A stretch of 64,000 nucleotides of DNA, taken from contig OZ018318.1 of the NCBI GenBank assembly GCA_963969495.1, positions 99,145,357-99,209,356 on the forward strand, written 5' to 3'. A model generated the notes under the pieces. That model ran no database searches. It saw only the letters and a list, made by a program, of their open reading frames with translations, and had not been told where the DNA came from. Shown piece after piece: positions 10,754 to 24,071 of this stretch. How positions within the stretch are numbered: the stretch's first letter is position 1; the number at the start of each line of letters is the position of its first letter. Source of the DNA: Ceratothoa steindachneri. Its lineage: Eukaryota; Arthropoda; Malacostraca; Isopoda; Cymothoidae. Both the position numbers and the translations under genes were made by a program.

Positions 10754-11669
10754 TCACATTTGTTCGAGTCCGTTGTTCTTCAACATAAGGTTCAGTTCCC
10801 TCGAGTATGACACTGGATTGGCTACGTTTAACACGTACGCATGCAGGATGCATGTCAGTATATTCGGCAATTCATTTTGCTTTATCTCGATTATGTTTTT
10901 TGTTGGTTGCATTTGCTTCGCTGTTGCCTTTGCAATCTTAAGGAAATTGAGGTTTAGCTTTTCTTCTTCTAGCCATATCTTTTTCTTTCTTTTGTTTAGA
11001 TGAATTCGCGTTTCCTTGGGCAAGCCATCGCCATATTGTGGTGACTTCCATTGCAATTCAAGCATTTCTTGATTTAGGAGTCACATGCGCGCTATGTATG
11101 TGCTTTACTACTGCACTCTGAACACCACTTGATATCTTCCATGGAGCATTCTCGGGTTATGTGTTTTTCTAACGCGAAACAGTCAAAGCATGTTTGGACG
11201 CTGACAAAGTCGTCACTTTGGATCTGTTTCTGCGTAATTTTTAGATGAAATGTTAATAGGCCGATCTCTTTGGCCTTTCTCGCCATGTTAGTCTCCCGAA
11301 AGATTACTTTAAAAACATGAGTATGCTCGGTTTCGTTGTTGAGATTAGTGAATTTTATAAATTCTTTAACTCTTGCCCAGTTTTGAGACCGCTCGACTTC
11401 TGCTTTTATTTCTTCGGCTTTGTGTTCGCTTATACAGGGATTAATTTTCCGACAATAGACTGCTTTGGGGGCCAAGATTTAGGGAGGAATTTAGCCTCCA
11501 AACCGACTCCTTCTAACTCTTCCGTGGCTCGTTCCGAAACAATCTTGTCTACGTCCTTGTCATCTGACAAATAGCAATATAAGAATTCGAGTAGTCTAAG
11601 AGCCACACCAGCACCAGTCTGAGTTTCCCGTAGATGATCCTGAATACGCTCGTCCTGTCGGCTTTTCAC
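10754..11669 (-). pseudogene. LINE ORF1 with zinc knuckles
   Basis: ORF1 proteins of this LINE type bind the element RNA. On the minus strand, 11,669-11,430 and 11,475-11,092 overlap in two frames. The second contains HTHVFKVIFRETNMARKA, a C..C....H....C knuckle (CFDCFALEKHITREC) and the start of a second one (WCSECSSKAHT). The next frame (11,065-10,754) ends with KILTCILHA-like sequence (NILTCILHAYVLN) and NLMLKNNGLEQM, the usual ORF1 end. Frameshifts at about 11,450 and 11,080 break it. Confidence 0.65.
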
Positions 11670-11909
11670 GCACCCTTCCGGACGGGCAACGAGACCCGTT
11701 TGGTGGAGTCCATTGATTCGCTAGCCAATCTTCTTCATCATGGGCTTCTGTATCGGCGGAAAAGGCGAAAAGGAAAAGAGAGAAATGCTAAAGGTAGATA
11801 AAAGGTGCTATTATCCACTTGTCTACCTAGCTTATTCAGTTGGCGAGTCAGTAACCCTACATACTTGACTATTATTTAGGCTTAATCTTTATTTCTCCCA
11901 CCACACTCA

Positions 11910-11979
11910 AGCCTGCCGAAACAGAAGGTGACCATTGAAAAAGGGGGTTTTCAAAGGTCATCTTCTGTTTCGGTAGGCT
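11910..11979. repeat. near-perfect 32-bp hairpin
   Basis: The arms 11,910-11,941 and 11,948-11,979 pair over 32 positions with one A-A mismatch, two G-T pairs and a 6-base loop. It lies about 240 bp outside the LINE ORF1 start. It may be a folded transcript segment, a short foldback element, or part of the LINE 5' region. Confidence 0.85.
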
Positions 11980-12225
11980 AAATTCTTAAATAGGGTTTGT
12001 TTCTAAGTAACTGTTAATGCCCTTATAATTCTAATGTCCCCATCGGTCATATACGTGTGTGCGTGTTCTTTGTAAAAATTTCTTCTTATGTTTCTCCCTG
12101 CTTCAGTCTGCAGTGTAAAGGACGCTTTGTCGAAAAGCCTCGCAGATCTCCCGTGTTTCATTTTCCTTCGTGGCTGTTGACTTTATTTATATATTCATTA
12201 CGTTCCATATTTTTGTGAATCAGTT

Positions 12226-12230
<5 letters not shown>

Positions 12231-12318
<88 letters not shown>
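12231..12318. repeat. (TA)n microsatellite
   Basis: About 88 bp of TA that directly abuts the left end of the MITE at 12,319. Confidence 0.97.
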
Positions 12319-12322
<4 letters not shown>

Positions 12323-12705
12323 ACAGCATTTTTTAGTTTTTTGATAATTTTCATAAATGATTATCCCTTAAAAGAGGGGGGGACCATAAATATAATTTTA
12401 AATCATTATTTATTATTCGCCCGAGGCGCCTTTCAACAACATTGGTCATCTTCAGGGGTTCTACTGATAAATTTAACGAATTTCAGCCAAATATATGTAG
12501 ATATTTTACAAGATTTTGAGGAGTAACATAACAAAAATAACCTTGAGATCAAAAGGGATTTTTTTTTAATTTAAAATGAAACTATTTAGAACGAACATAT
12601 GTTAGAAAATAATAAATAATGATTTAAAATTATATTTATGGTCCCCCCTCTTTTAAGGGATAATCATTTATGAAAATTATCAAAAAACTAAAAAATGCTG
12701 TCAAA
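12319..12705. mobile_element. MITE/foldback element with about 98-bp inverted arms
   Basis: The left arm (12,319-12,417) and right arm (12,608-12,705) are reverse complements, differing by eye only in a G-run length (7 versus 6). Each arm ends in TTTGACAGCATTTTTT, and the element is flanked by TA on both sides (12,317-12,318 and 12,706-12,707). The 190-bp centre has no coding potential. The TA target suggests mobilisation by a Tc1/mariner-type transposase. The left TA belongs to a microsatellite, so the duplication itself is weak evidence. Near-identity of the arms suggests recent origin or ongoing gene conversion. Confidence 0.8.
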
Positions 12706-12967
12706 TATAACAATTACTATATCCACAATGGCTTCTTTTTTTACCTTTTCCCTTCCCTCTTCCTCGTTGGTGATTTCTTGTTTTTAAAGCGGGCTTTCAT
12801 ATTTTTCTTTCGTATATATACCTCTAATATAATACTATTTCTTGTAGTTATCCTTGATAAGGAACTTAATAAAGTTCGAAAGTACTTAGAAACACCTTTT
12901 CATTTTTTCCTGCGGGATATTGCATTCATTTGCCACCCTCACGTGATACTTTGTGAGTTTTTCATTT

Positions 12968-14424
<1,457 letters not shown>

Positions 14425-14449
14425 TATATATATATATATATATATATAT
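14425..14449. repeat. (TA)n microsatellite, right part
   Basis: A continuation of the 12,968-13,117 tract, cut off by the mariner insertion. Confidence 0.9.
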
Positions 14450-14759
14450 GAAACTAGGTCCACATTTCGAACTTTATTTCGAGTTTATTATAAGTGAATG
14501 GCGGAAACAGAAAACTGCAATATATAAAAAAGGAAAAGAGGAGAGAGAACGCCCAAAATAAACAATTAAACTAATCATGGAATGAAATAGTGGATTATAG
14601 AAAAAAATAATAGGAGCGAAAAGGGACAAAAAAGAGAGATGAATAAAATGCATTAATACTAGGTAAAAGTAAATGTCAAAAGACTGTCCAGAGGATTAAA
14701 AATAACAACAACAAAAAATTTAAGGAGGAAGATAAGATAAAAGGGAGATTAAATGGGTG

Positions 14760-16620
14760 GTCAAGAGTGAAAGTGGAGGGGTAGATAAGTACACATCTAA
14801 CAAAATGTACAAGCATACAAAAAATAAACGTAAATATGTGGGTTCTGTTCCATATACTTCATCTAAATGGGTAACGACTTATCTTACCCATCCTGTAGGA
14901 AATATCTCTGATTCCCATAAAGTTAATAGTTCTAACCCGTTAGAAAATTTTAACGCATTCCCTTACCCTTCAAACTTCACTCTTGGTAGCTTTGATGTTT
15001 GTTTCCTATTTACTAAAGTTCCAGTCGATGACCCATTTAAATTTCCTAAAGATAAATTGTGATACGTTGAATTACCTGTGCGCCCTAATTTATTTTTGAG
15101 ATTTATTTCGCTCTTTACTAAAGATTGTACTTTTCTTTTAATGGCAAATACGTTCGCCCAAATTTGGTTTTTCTATGGGTAATTGCTTATCTCACATTTT
15201 ATCTAATTTATATATGGATTTTTTTGAAACGGTTTACCTCCTGTCTATTGTTGATTTCCCTATTTTATGATTTCTGCCTATTGCTTCTGGCCCAATTATC
15301 AAAATGTAAACCTTTTTTTGAACAAACTTAACTCGCTTGTACCTTCTATTAAATTCAATCTTGAACTAGAACAAAACGCTTCACTTCCTTTCCTAGATTA
15401 ATTAAAAAACCGTACTTCTTCTGATTACAAATTCTCTGTCTATTGTAAGCCAACTAATTCTTTCTCCTATTTTACTTTTACTCCTCTCATCATGTTAAAG
15501 TTAAAAGCTTTGTTTTTATTTCTATGTTTCTTCGTACGCTTCGCGTGGTTAGTGCCATTCTGGCTGCCTATAATGCACCAAATTATGAGCTAGCTAAACT
15601 TTTAATTCCCCTCTTTTCTGTGGATAATTCTCAACAATTTGTTGATGTGCTCAAGCCATTCCGTTGTCACTGTCACGTGGTCAGTTTTGACGTTTTCTCA
15701 ACACTTATAGAGCTATGGATTCGCCACTTGGACCAACCTTTGCTAAAACTTCCATGTGCCATTTGGAAGCCCAGTTTTAAATGATTGTCCCATAGAATTT
15801 AAACCTAGTTTTTAGGAAAAAAATACTTCCATGACACTTTCACATTATTCCATAACTCTGCTCAATCTGAATTTTTTAAAAACTTCATAATTCAAATCAC
15901 CCTAACATTTACTTTACCATGGAACCAGAAACAAATACTATTTTTCTTTTTTGGATGTTAAAGTAGAAAAAAAATTCACGGTTACTATATATTTTCTCTC
16001 TTCCGATAGCCAAGGTTTACTAACATTGGTCAAATTTTTATAGCTTCTGTACATATATATCAATTTAAAGTTATTGTTTGCAAAACCTTGATCTACCGCA
16101 TCTTCAATATCTGCTTTAACTGGACCCTATTTCATTTGAAAATGTAAACACCTTCAACTTTTTTAAAATTAAATAACACTCCGCCCCATATTTTCATACG
16201 TTACATTAAGGTTTTAGAAATAATTTATTTATCTCTATAAAATATTTTTATGTTCCCGCAGGGAATTATATATCTCCTTTTTCCGTTTTGGGGACTACCA
16301 GAATATTCCTTTTAGGAAGGAATTGTTGAATATTTTAAAAGATTCTATCTAAATTTTAATCTACCACCAATCTTCGTAAAGCCTTTAAGAAATTGGTTCC
16401 TGACAATTTCCTGACAATATGCGTTCCGAAGTAGCATATGAACTTGGTGATCCCAAATGTTCTCTGGCACGTACATTGTATGTACAGAACAGAACGCCTT
16501 CTCAAAGTTCGCATTAATGCTCACTCTTCCTCATTTGAAATTTGCTTCAATTCGCAATTCATGCAAAAATAGTCAACTATTTTTTCTGTTATTTTAGTTG
16601 GAGAAGGCATAGTACGGCCT
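14760..16620 (+). mobile_element. Penelope-like element (RT plus GIY-YIG), heavily frameshifted
   Basis: Pieces in changing frames line up in PLE order. LTHPVGNISDSHKVNSS and TLGSFDVCFLFTKVPVDD (RT motif A) lie at 14,880-15,035. CTFLFNGKYVRPNL and a decayed motif B/SNLYM region follow at 15,120-15,220, then SLVPSIKFNLELEQNASLPFLD at 15,330-15,400 and KFSVYCKPTNSFSY at 15,425-15,475. Further on come HIFIRYIKVLEIIYLSL (about 16,190), LFPFWGLPEYSF (about 16,280), LNFNLPPIFVKPLRN and a C..C/YIVCTEQN region near 16,470 that matches the GIY-YIG core. It differs from the PLE at 3.5-5.8 kb, so at least two PLE families are present. Non-functional. Confidence 0.65.
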
Positions 16621-17099
16621 CGCGAGATCCACCCCCACCAGCTATATTTTGGCAGATTGTTAGTTAAGTGCAGGCGAAAGACGGAAAAAATTTAATGGAG
16701 AATTAGACAAAGAAAAGGTGAAATGTGAAATGTATGAAATGTGCTAGAGGTTGATAGTTGACCCGAGTTGGTCTGCTGTGTAACACTTTGATTTTGGTTT
16801 CGGTAATCTGAATAGACAATATAGAGTAAAATTACATCAGCTTAAGCAACATGGAATTGAAAGTTAATAGTGTAACTATCTTAACTATCTTAATATCTAA
16901 CCCCAACAGATGACAGTTGACGAGATTATTTTATTACGTGAATTCTGTCTTGTTCATATTATTAAAGGATGTTTCACAAAGGGCGCCAAATTTGAATTAG
17001 GCGAAACTTTTGTGTTTCGAAGTTTGAAGCCATTTTTTTATCGTCTTTGCTATCTCACTTTGCTCCGATTAATAGTTTTTTTGTTTACTTTTAGAATAC

Positions 17100-18130
17100 T
17101 TGTGTGCGATGCGTCATGGAGCAGTTTATAATTGAGCAGTGGGTTCTCATCGCGAAGACATTTTTGTAAAAATGAGAAAGTGTGACGTAAACAGTTGGAA
17201 AACTTCGTACCATTTGGGGGAGAAATGTAGCAACCAACGATTCTAGGGTTCACAGACTAATGACGAAGTTTAAAACAAGTGGTTCAGTTGCAACGGTCAA
17301 ATCGCCTGGGCGGTATTGTTCTTGTCGGACAGAGCCACAAATTGCTGTTGTGCTGGACAATGTCACTCTGAGTTCGTGAAAATCGAGTCGCCAACGTTCG
17401 CAGCAGTTGGACATCCCGACCACTCGATTACATCGAATTCTACATAAATATCTCCATATGTATGTGTATAAAATTCAACTTACCTAGTATCTTCAGCCAC
17501 CTCACCACGAGAGGCACAAGAAATTTTTTGACTGGAATGTGGAAAGACTTGCAGCTGACGAAAATTTTGCAAAGAAAATTATCTTCAGTGACGAAGTCCA
17601 TTTCCACTTGAGTGGATTTGTCAATAAACAGAACTTCCGGATTTGGTGAAATGAAAATCGTAAAATAATGCAAGAGTGTGAAATGCATCAACTGAATGCA
17701 ACTGTGTGGTGTGGATTTTGGTCAGGTGGTATGCTTGAACCATTTCCAGCTACCATTAATGGAGAACATTATCATAGACATGATATCCAATTAGTTATGT
17801 CCGAACTAGGAAGATAAGGAGATGAACAACCTCTGGTTTCAGCAGGATGGAGCGACCTGCCACACCGCGCCAAACGCTTGCATTCTTCACGAAAGATTTC
17901 TACAACAAGTGATTTCCTTGCATGGTGACCAGGAGTGTCCAGCAAGGTCATGCAATCTTACCCCTTGTGATTTTTTATCATGAGGGTATGTGAAATCACA
18001 GGAATGCGCCGAAAAACCACCCACAATTCTTGAACTCATGTCTGAAACCAGACTTATGATTGGAGGCATCGAGCCACACATCTGAGAGAGTTATCGAAAA
18101 TTAAGATTGTTTCTCAAGCAGTTAAAATAG
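17100..18130 (+). pseudogene. third DD41D-type transposase relic
   Basis: Fragments follow the same order as the two mariners above but belong to another subfamily. FIIEQWVLIAKTF, then VHRLMTKFKTSGSVATVK, SRQRSQQLDIPTTRLHRIL, DENFAKKIIFSDEVHFHLSG (first Asp), LNATVWCGFWSGGM, QQDGATCHTA (second Asp) and SCNLTPCDFLS (third Asp), then GYVKSQECAEKP and GGIEPHI. There are about 40 residues between the second and third Asp, one fewer than in copies A and B, consistent with a codon deletion. Several stops and frameshifts are present. I could not find convincing inverted ends. Confidence 0.65.
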
Positions 18131-18726
18131 GAAAAAAATCCTACCTGCCTAAGACTGAGAAAAATGGTGTAAAATAAAGTACTACCCTAAGGTGTTTTTG
18201 TTCCAAGCGGAGACAAGGCAATTTATTAATGGCCAGAAATTTATTACGTGCTCTACCTCTGTTACTAGAGATCATTTAACGCACCACTCTTTTCTACTCA
18301 ATTAAATTCGTTCACAACCCAGATTTTATGAAAATATCAAGTTCTGCATCATAAAAATTCTACCATTGATTTTAAGATATACTCGTATGTATGCAAATTT
18401 GTGGCAAAGCATTCAATGTCATTCAAACTTTAAGATTTTCTGTATATATGAGGTCGATTTCTGGAAACAGAATGAGAGATAAAAACCATCATAAAAAGAA
18501 GGTTTATTACAAAAATGCATAACAGAAAGAAACTATAAAAAATATAATATTCTGCACGAATGATTTAGAACCATAGAAAATGGGATTTCTTAAGAGTAAA
18601 CTGAAAAATCTTAGTAAATATGGAAGCTTTCTATGGAGGTACTCATAAAATCACTGTTATTTTATATTCATAAACAATAACATTAGAAATGATCTTGTAA
18701 CCTATTAGCAATTTTCTTTAGCATTA
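18131..18726. other. no recognisable gene
   Basis: AT-rich sequence between the transposase relic and the LINE poly(A) end. Nothing identified. Confidence 0.4.
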
Positions 18727-19014
18727 TTTTTTTTTTACACAAGGCTCCTCCCCTAGCTTGGGGTAGCCGGATCAGACAGCAAGACAAACGCTCACTAACA
18801 TACACCTTGGCCTCCTGGTCCAGAAACCTAGCCTGCCAGACTACAGCAGCGGAAGGAGAACTACCCACTGCTGGTGTCGTAATTTGGCAGAGGTACACCC
18901 GATGCAATGCAAATTTCTGTGCACCTCGTCATATGGCTGTCTAAACTCCTCGGCCCAGCTAGACTCATAACTGGGTCTATCTGATCCGAGGTACCAACCT
19001 CAAGGCTGCGTCAT

Positions 19015-19236
19015 TTAACAATTGTTCACAAACATTTTACATGCATTCCTGTCTTGGCATACGAGTTTAGCACTCTTCATACTGATTCCTCTCTTTTGTA
19101 CAGCATCCTTCACTTCATTTAACCATTCCATAGAAGGTCTACTCCGTCCTTGCACACCACTCACACTTGATTCATACAGTCGTTTCACCAACCTTCCGTT
19201 GTTCATTCTTTCTATATGATCATACCAGCTCAACAC
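19015..19236 (-). pseudogene. LINE C-terminal segment
   Basis: Reads LSWYDHIERMNNGRLVKR, SVSGVQGRSRPSMEWLNEV and an RGISMKSAKLVCQDR-type end. This is the conserved tail of LINEs whose RT has the LFADDTALVADS signature. The preceding part (19,480-19,240), normally encoding the segment between palm and tail, is shortened and out of frame. Confidence 0.7.
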
Positions 19237-19479
19237 TTTTTATCGACTCTCTCATCTAATTTCACATTTATTTCCATTCTCGCTCGAATGTCCTCATTCC
19301 TCATTCAATCCCATCTAGTTACACCACACATACTCCTCAGATACTTCATCTCCATCACATTCAATTTCTGACAATCACTCACTCCTCTTCAGTCCCCAAC
19401 ACTTACTATCATACAAAACAGTCGAGACAACTATAATCTCATACAGAACTTTCTTTATCCCAACTCCTAAACTCCTCTC

Positions 19480-20452
19480 TCACAAAACACTTTTCATAGC
19501 ACCAACTGTTGAGAAACCAGCCTTCACTCTACTTTGAACATCCTCACTCACACCTCCAATCTTACTTATCACACAACCAAGGTATTTAAAGGATTCTACC
19601 TCCTCCATCACTTCACCCTTCAGCATAATTTCCATTGCTACCATTTCATCTCGACTACATAACATAACCTCACTCTTTTCAACATTTACCTTTAATTTAC
19701 GTCTTTTGCATACTATGCCAAACTCCTTAACAAGTCTGTGTAACTTCTCCTGTGAGTCAGCAACTAATGCAGTATCGTCTGCAAACAACAATTGGGTTTA
19801 CTTTCCACTCCCGTCCACCAAGATCTTTCATAGCAAAACCTCTATCCGATGCTCTTATTTTCACCTCTCTCACTACTCCATCCATATACAGATTAGAAAG
19901 CCATGGCGACATCACACAACCCTGTCTCAGACCCACTGTCACTTCAAAACTCTCACTCAGCATCAAACCCACTCTTTTACAAGCCCTGCCACCACTATAA
20001 AAACTCTGAATTCCTCTCAGTAAACTTCCACCAACACCATATATTCTTAGTACATTCCACAAAGCCTCCCTCTCTATTCTGTCGTATGCCTTTTCCAAAT
20101 CCATGAAAGCAAAGAATACCTTCTCACGTTTCCTGGTTGCTTTTTCACATATCTGTCTCACTGCAAACACCTGGTCACTGCACCCTCTTCCTGTTCTAAA
20201 ACCTCCCTGTTCTTCTCCAATTGACTCATTTGTAAAATTTCTCACTCTATCAATCAAAATCTTTCCATACACTTTACCAACCACCGATAACAAACTAATC
20301 CCCCTATAGGAAACACAATCGCGCATATCACCCTTTCCCTTATACAAAGGCACAACTGCTGCACACTTCCAAGCCTCTGGCACACGTCCTGCTATAAAAC
20401 ACACAGTCAATAGCCTTACCAACCATTCAGTAATGACTTTTCCACCATACAT
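19480..20452 (-). pseudogene. LINE reverse transcriptase
   Basis: The first frame (20,452-19,757) holds AWKCAAVVPLYKGKGD, YRGISLLSVVGKVYGKIL, FRTGRGCSDQVFAVRQI, FFAFMDLEKAYDRI (motif A with its catalytic Asp), and VTVGLRQGCVMSPWLSNLYM (motif B). After a shift near 19,790 the second frame gives MLFADDTALVADS (motif C, FADD intact), LKVNVEKSEVMLCS and FKYLGCVIS. All catalytic residues survive. Only frameshifts and the tail deletion prevent a full protein. Confidence 0.8.
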
Positions 20453-21121
20453 TAAACATTCATCCGTATCTCATCCATACCCGCAGCGTTTCCTGCTTTC
20501 AAACTCTTTACCGCATTTTCAGCTTCACTAGCATTAATGTTTTCATCGATTACATTCACACTACCCATCTGCCTCCCTTTGGCTGACAACAGACATAATC
20601 TCAGCACTTGTGTTATCCGTTACATTCAGCAAGCATTCAAAATACTCCTTCTATCTTTTCCGTACATCCTCATCTTCAACTAGTACCTCTCCATTTGCAT
20701 CTTTCACACACGTTTTCATACCTGATTCACCTCTCCTTACTCTCTTTATTTATTTCCAGAACATCTTTTCATTTCTTTCAAAACCTCTCACTAATTTTTC
20801 ATTCCATTTTTATTTCGCCATTCTCTTCGCTTCTTTCACCATCCTTTTAACCTCCTTTCTTTTTTCCTTGAATACACTATAACTTTTAGCACTTTTATCT
20901 TGCAGCCACCTTTTAAATAACAATCGTTTCTCGCATACAACCTTTTTCACTTCTTCATTCCACCATTCGCTATTTTTTCTAATACCCTTTCCCTTTACTC
21001 TTCTCTTACCACACACTTCTGTCACACTACCAATCACTGTTTTCTTGAACATCTCCCATTCATCTTCCACTTCCTTCCTTTCTTCTCCTTTCACTTCATT
21101 CCATTGAGACTCTATCAAACT

Positions 21122-21953
21122 CTAATGTTCTCTTCTTTCTCCCTCATCAGCCAGCTTTTCAACCATGATTCTTACTCCATCACACTTCCGTCCATTTTTC
21201 CTCCAGCCATACTCCACTCTCAATCTTGCTTCCACCAAAAAATGATCGGACATACCACCAGCTACACCTCTCAACACATTCACATCCAACAGCTTATCAA
21301 GTATCCTCCTAATCACGAACACATAATCCATTAATGTTCTCTCCACAGGTGTTCCTCTTTCATATCTACACCAGGTATACCTATGAACACCTTTCTTGTT
21401 AAAGAAGGTGTTCCCAGCTACCAAATCGCATTCCAAACAAAACTCCACTAACTTTTCACCACTTTCATTGTTTCCACTTACTCCATACTTACCAATGGCA
21501 CCTTCTACTCGCACCTCTCCCACTCAAGCATTCAAATCATCCAACACAACAACATTTTCATTATAATCAAAACCTTGCACACACTCTCTCAATCAATTCC
21601 AAAACCTCTCAATTTCCTCTTCACTTCTCTCTTTCCCTGGACCATACGAACTAAGCGAACACCCATTTCTAAGAACCAATCCTCATTCATACACACATCA
21701 GTCTTGACGAAACCTCACGCTACTCTCTCACACAATCTTTCAGATCCTCTCTTACTATCAGTGCCACACCTTCTTTCGCCCTACTAATTTCACTCACTCC
21801 AGACTTTCTGCCCTCCCCACTTCCAAAGCTAACTTCGCCTATTCCCTTTAGCTTTGTCTCACTCAATGCCAAGATATCGAGAGACCTACTTCTAAATAGG
21901 CCTCCGATCTCCTCCCTCTTTTTTTCACTTGAACTATAACCACGCACATTCAA
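21122..21953 (-). pseudogene. LINE APE endonuclease
   Basis: The frame 21,953-21,720 reads MNVRGYSSSEKKREEIG, LDILALSETKLKG (the Glu metal-binding motif) and AKEGVALIV. After a broken part, 21,523-21,122 gives ECDLVAGNTFFNKK (GNTFF takes the place of the GDLNA motif), HRYTWCRYERGT, MDYVFV and GGMSDHFLVEARL (the SDH catalytic motif). The domain nicks target DNA. A stop and frameshift at 21,530-21,720 separate the two halves. Confidence 0.75.
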
Positions 21954-22076
21954 GGCCCCAATATTTAAGGTTCGGATAAGCTTTCGCTTATCATCCCCCT
22001 TATCACTGTCTGATCCTTTCGTGGGAAAGAAAGATACAAGGGGATGGGGTTCCCAGCCCTCTGCCCTCAGATTTTC

Positions 22077-22290
22077 TTTCTGGGTTTACTCCCATAGCCT
22101 TTGCCTAGATAGGCAGCAGGTGTGGCATACTTTTTTCTCACACCAAAGGGAAGATTTGTAATCTGGGTTTACTCCCATAGCGTTTACCTCAAAAGGTTAA
22201 CCAACAAGGCAGCAGGGGTTGTATTCTGGGTTTACTCCCATAGCCTTTGCCTCAACAGGCAAACCCACAAGGCAGCAGGCCTCTATTAGT
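22077..22290 (-). repeat. three tandem monomers at the LINE 5' end
   Basis: The phrase CTGGGTTTACTCCCATAGC recurs at about 22,080, 22,159 and 22,235. Each is followed by a TTTGCCT/GTTTACCT segment and a GGCAGCAGG end. Spacing is about 75-80 bp. They sit at the 5' end of the minus-strand LINE, where promoter-like monomers are found in some LINEs. Confidence 0.75.
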
Positions 22291-22330
22291 CGCCTTTTAC
22301 GACACGCAGTAGCTACGTTGGTGTAATTCT

Positions 22331-23228
22331 ACTCATAATAAAGAGTGCATTTATTATAAGTGTAATACTGACCGGAATTAGCAGATATTGAGCAAGATAA
22401 TCTGCAAGATGATTAACGGACCAAAAAGTAGCAAAAACCTTATTAATTTACTTCAAATCTCTACCAATTCATAAATCATAAATGCAAATGATTCCCCTTT
22501 AAAAAGGAAAGAAAATTCTTAAAAACTGAATGGAATGGAACAGTGGAAATTTAGTGGTGACCTAAAATCTGATGCAGGACTACGAATGAGAGGGGAGGAG
22601 TTGCGAAGCCTTTAGAATTCAAGACAAACGAATTTCGGAGAGCTCACTTACATACAGCCTTAATAAAAGAAAAGGGAAAACAAAATTAGTCTGGTTCTCT
22701 TGAAAACAAACAAATGATAAATAGATAAAGTCCCTTGTAAAAAGGGGACTTTATTAAGTTTGAAAAAAACAACGGACAGCGAGGCACCAAATCGCGTGCC
22801 AAAGGTCATTTTTGAGGCTACTAGAAATATGGTGGCTTTATTTATTTTTCAAGTCAAGTTTACAGACGAACATAATAATGAACATCAAACCCTCAAATAT
22901 TTTATACACATTTAAAATATTGCACAAAGAGAAGTAAGTTTATCTAATAATTATTTATAGGAAAGAATCAAGGAAAAATTGTTGGACCAAATAAAATACA
23001 TAATGGGAGATACTTTATCTGATTCTTATGTGAAATAATGTAAAATATTTAAAAGGTATACACCACCTCTGGAGAGATTACTTTACCAATCCCAGGGGTC
23101 AGGTCTTTGCCGACCTGATCGACGAGCTGGAGATAGGTTACCCAATTGTGGATGAATTTATGCATCACTTTCCGAGAAACGCTTCATTTTCCTATTTTGA
23201 TATATCCCTGTGTTGATTTTGGATGGGA
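22331..23228. other. no recognisable gene
   Basis: Nothing coding recognised. A short hairpin (ATAAAGTCCC / GGGGACTTTAT) lies at 22,725-22,754. Confidence 0.4.
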
Positions 23229-23779
23229 AATAGTTTTGCAAACCGGTTTTTAAAACCCGCTGAAAACCGATTTTCTTAATATTTCATAAAAACTTTAAAA
23301 TCAAAAAATAAAAAACCTGTTTTTTTAAATAATAATGAAATTAATTTGTGCAAATATCAACTTAAAACAACAAAGGAATAAAAAGATTAAAAATAAAATA
23401 TATATTCAGTTGATATTTCAAACAAAAAATTACAACATATAAACGTAAAAAATAGATATTTAGTCTTTTTGAACCTTCTAAATTGTTAAGAATTTACTAA
23501 AGTATTAAATTTAGCGAGGCAAAAAATATAATTTATTAATTAATATAATTTTATAAAATTCTAATATTATATTATAATTTTATTCACCAAATAACAAATT
23601 TAACAAAAAAATCCATACATCTGGCAACAGCCATATAATTTAAACACCCACAAAATCTATGGGTGTGAGGGACATTACCACTAAGCACTGATTATATTGC
23701 ACATAGTCACAGTCATTTGCAATTGTCTTTTTTTTATTTCATTTTTATTATCAATTCATAGTTCCAACCCTTAAATACA

Positions 23780-24058
23780 ATGTACAAAAGATCTAAGATA
23801 TGGCAAGAATTTTTACGCCAAAGAAGAGAAACTGCTGAATGCAAAAAAAATGTAACAAGGCTTTAAAGTGCATTGGAGGTTCTACTTCATCATTGACTAC
23901 TGATATTAAAAATGTTCATAGCATTAATATTTCTTAAGATTTGACTCTTGAAGTATCAGATTCTCTACCCAATAAACAAAGAACCTTAACTGTATTTATT
24001 CAAAGAAGATCAACTGATGAAGAAATTTCAAGGCTTGCTAGTGTTGATGGATAAAGTT
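23780..24058 (+). pseudogene. hAT transposase N-terminus, BED zinc finger
   Basis: MYKRSKIWQEFLRQRRETAE opens a BED finger, a DNA-binding module of hAT transposases. After a small frameshift in an A-run it reads C-K-K..C-N-K-ALKCIGGSTSSL, TT and then IKNVHSINI. The two cysteines and the last histidine are present, but the first zinc-binding histidine position holds Asp. The following frame reads SLPNKQRTLTVFIQRRST, a typical continuation. The Gypsy element begins at 24,072. The same stretch occurs again at 31,675-31,912. Confidence 0.65.
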
Positions 24059-24071
24059 TTCATTGTATTTC

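Larger units (their letters stand above)
6353..11800 (-). mobile_element. LINE with CCHC ORF1 and APE-RT ORF2 (decayed)
   Basis: Read on the minus strand, this is a two-ORF non-LTR retrotransposon. ORF1 (11,669-10,754) carries zinc knuckles, and ORF2 holds the endonuclease (about 10,120-9,590), a linker, and the reverse transcriptase with its C-terminal region (7,870-6,400). No RNase H was seen. This fits a Jockey/CR1-like clade, but I cannot place it further. A block of about 1.2 kb at 7.87-9.06 kb does not belong to it. Stops and frameshifts are frequent throughout. The 3' end abuts a (TA)n tract. Confidence 0.75.
18727..22330 (-). mobile_element. APE-type LINE (single ORF, RTE-like), 3' poly(A) present
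   Basis: On the minus strand this runs from a 5' region with three tandem monomers (22,290-22,077), through an APE endonuclease (21,953-21,122), a linker, a reverse transcriptase (20,452-19,480), a gap, and a C-terminal segment (19,236-19,015), to a T10 run at 18,727-18,736, which is poly(A) on the sense strand. Only one ORF is apparent, as in RTE-like LINEs, but the clade is not certain. The reading frame is broken about five times. It is better preserved than the other LINEs here, so probably younger. Confidence 0.8.

Noticed and set aside
19706..20309. Plus-strand frames in the LINE at 19-21 kb
   Set aside because: Shadows of the minus-strand reverse transcriptase, which carries clear motifs.
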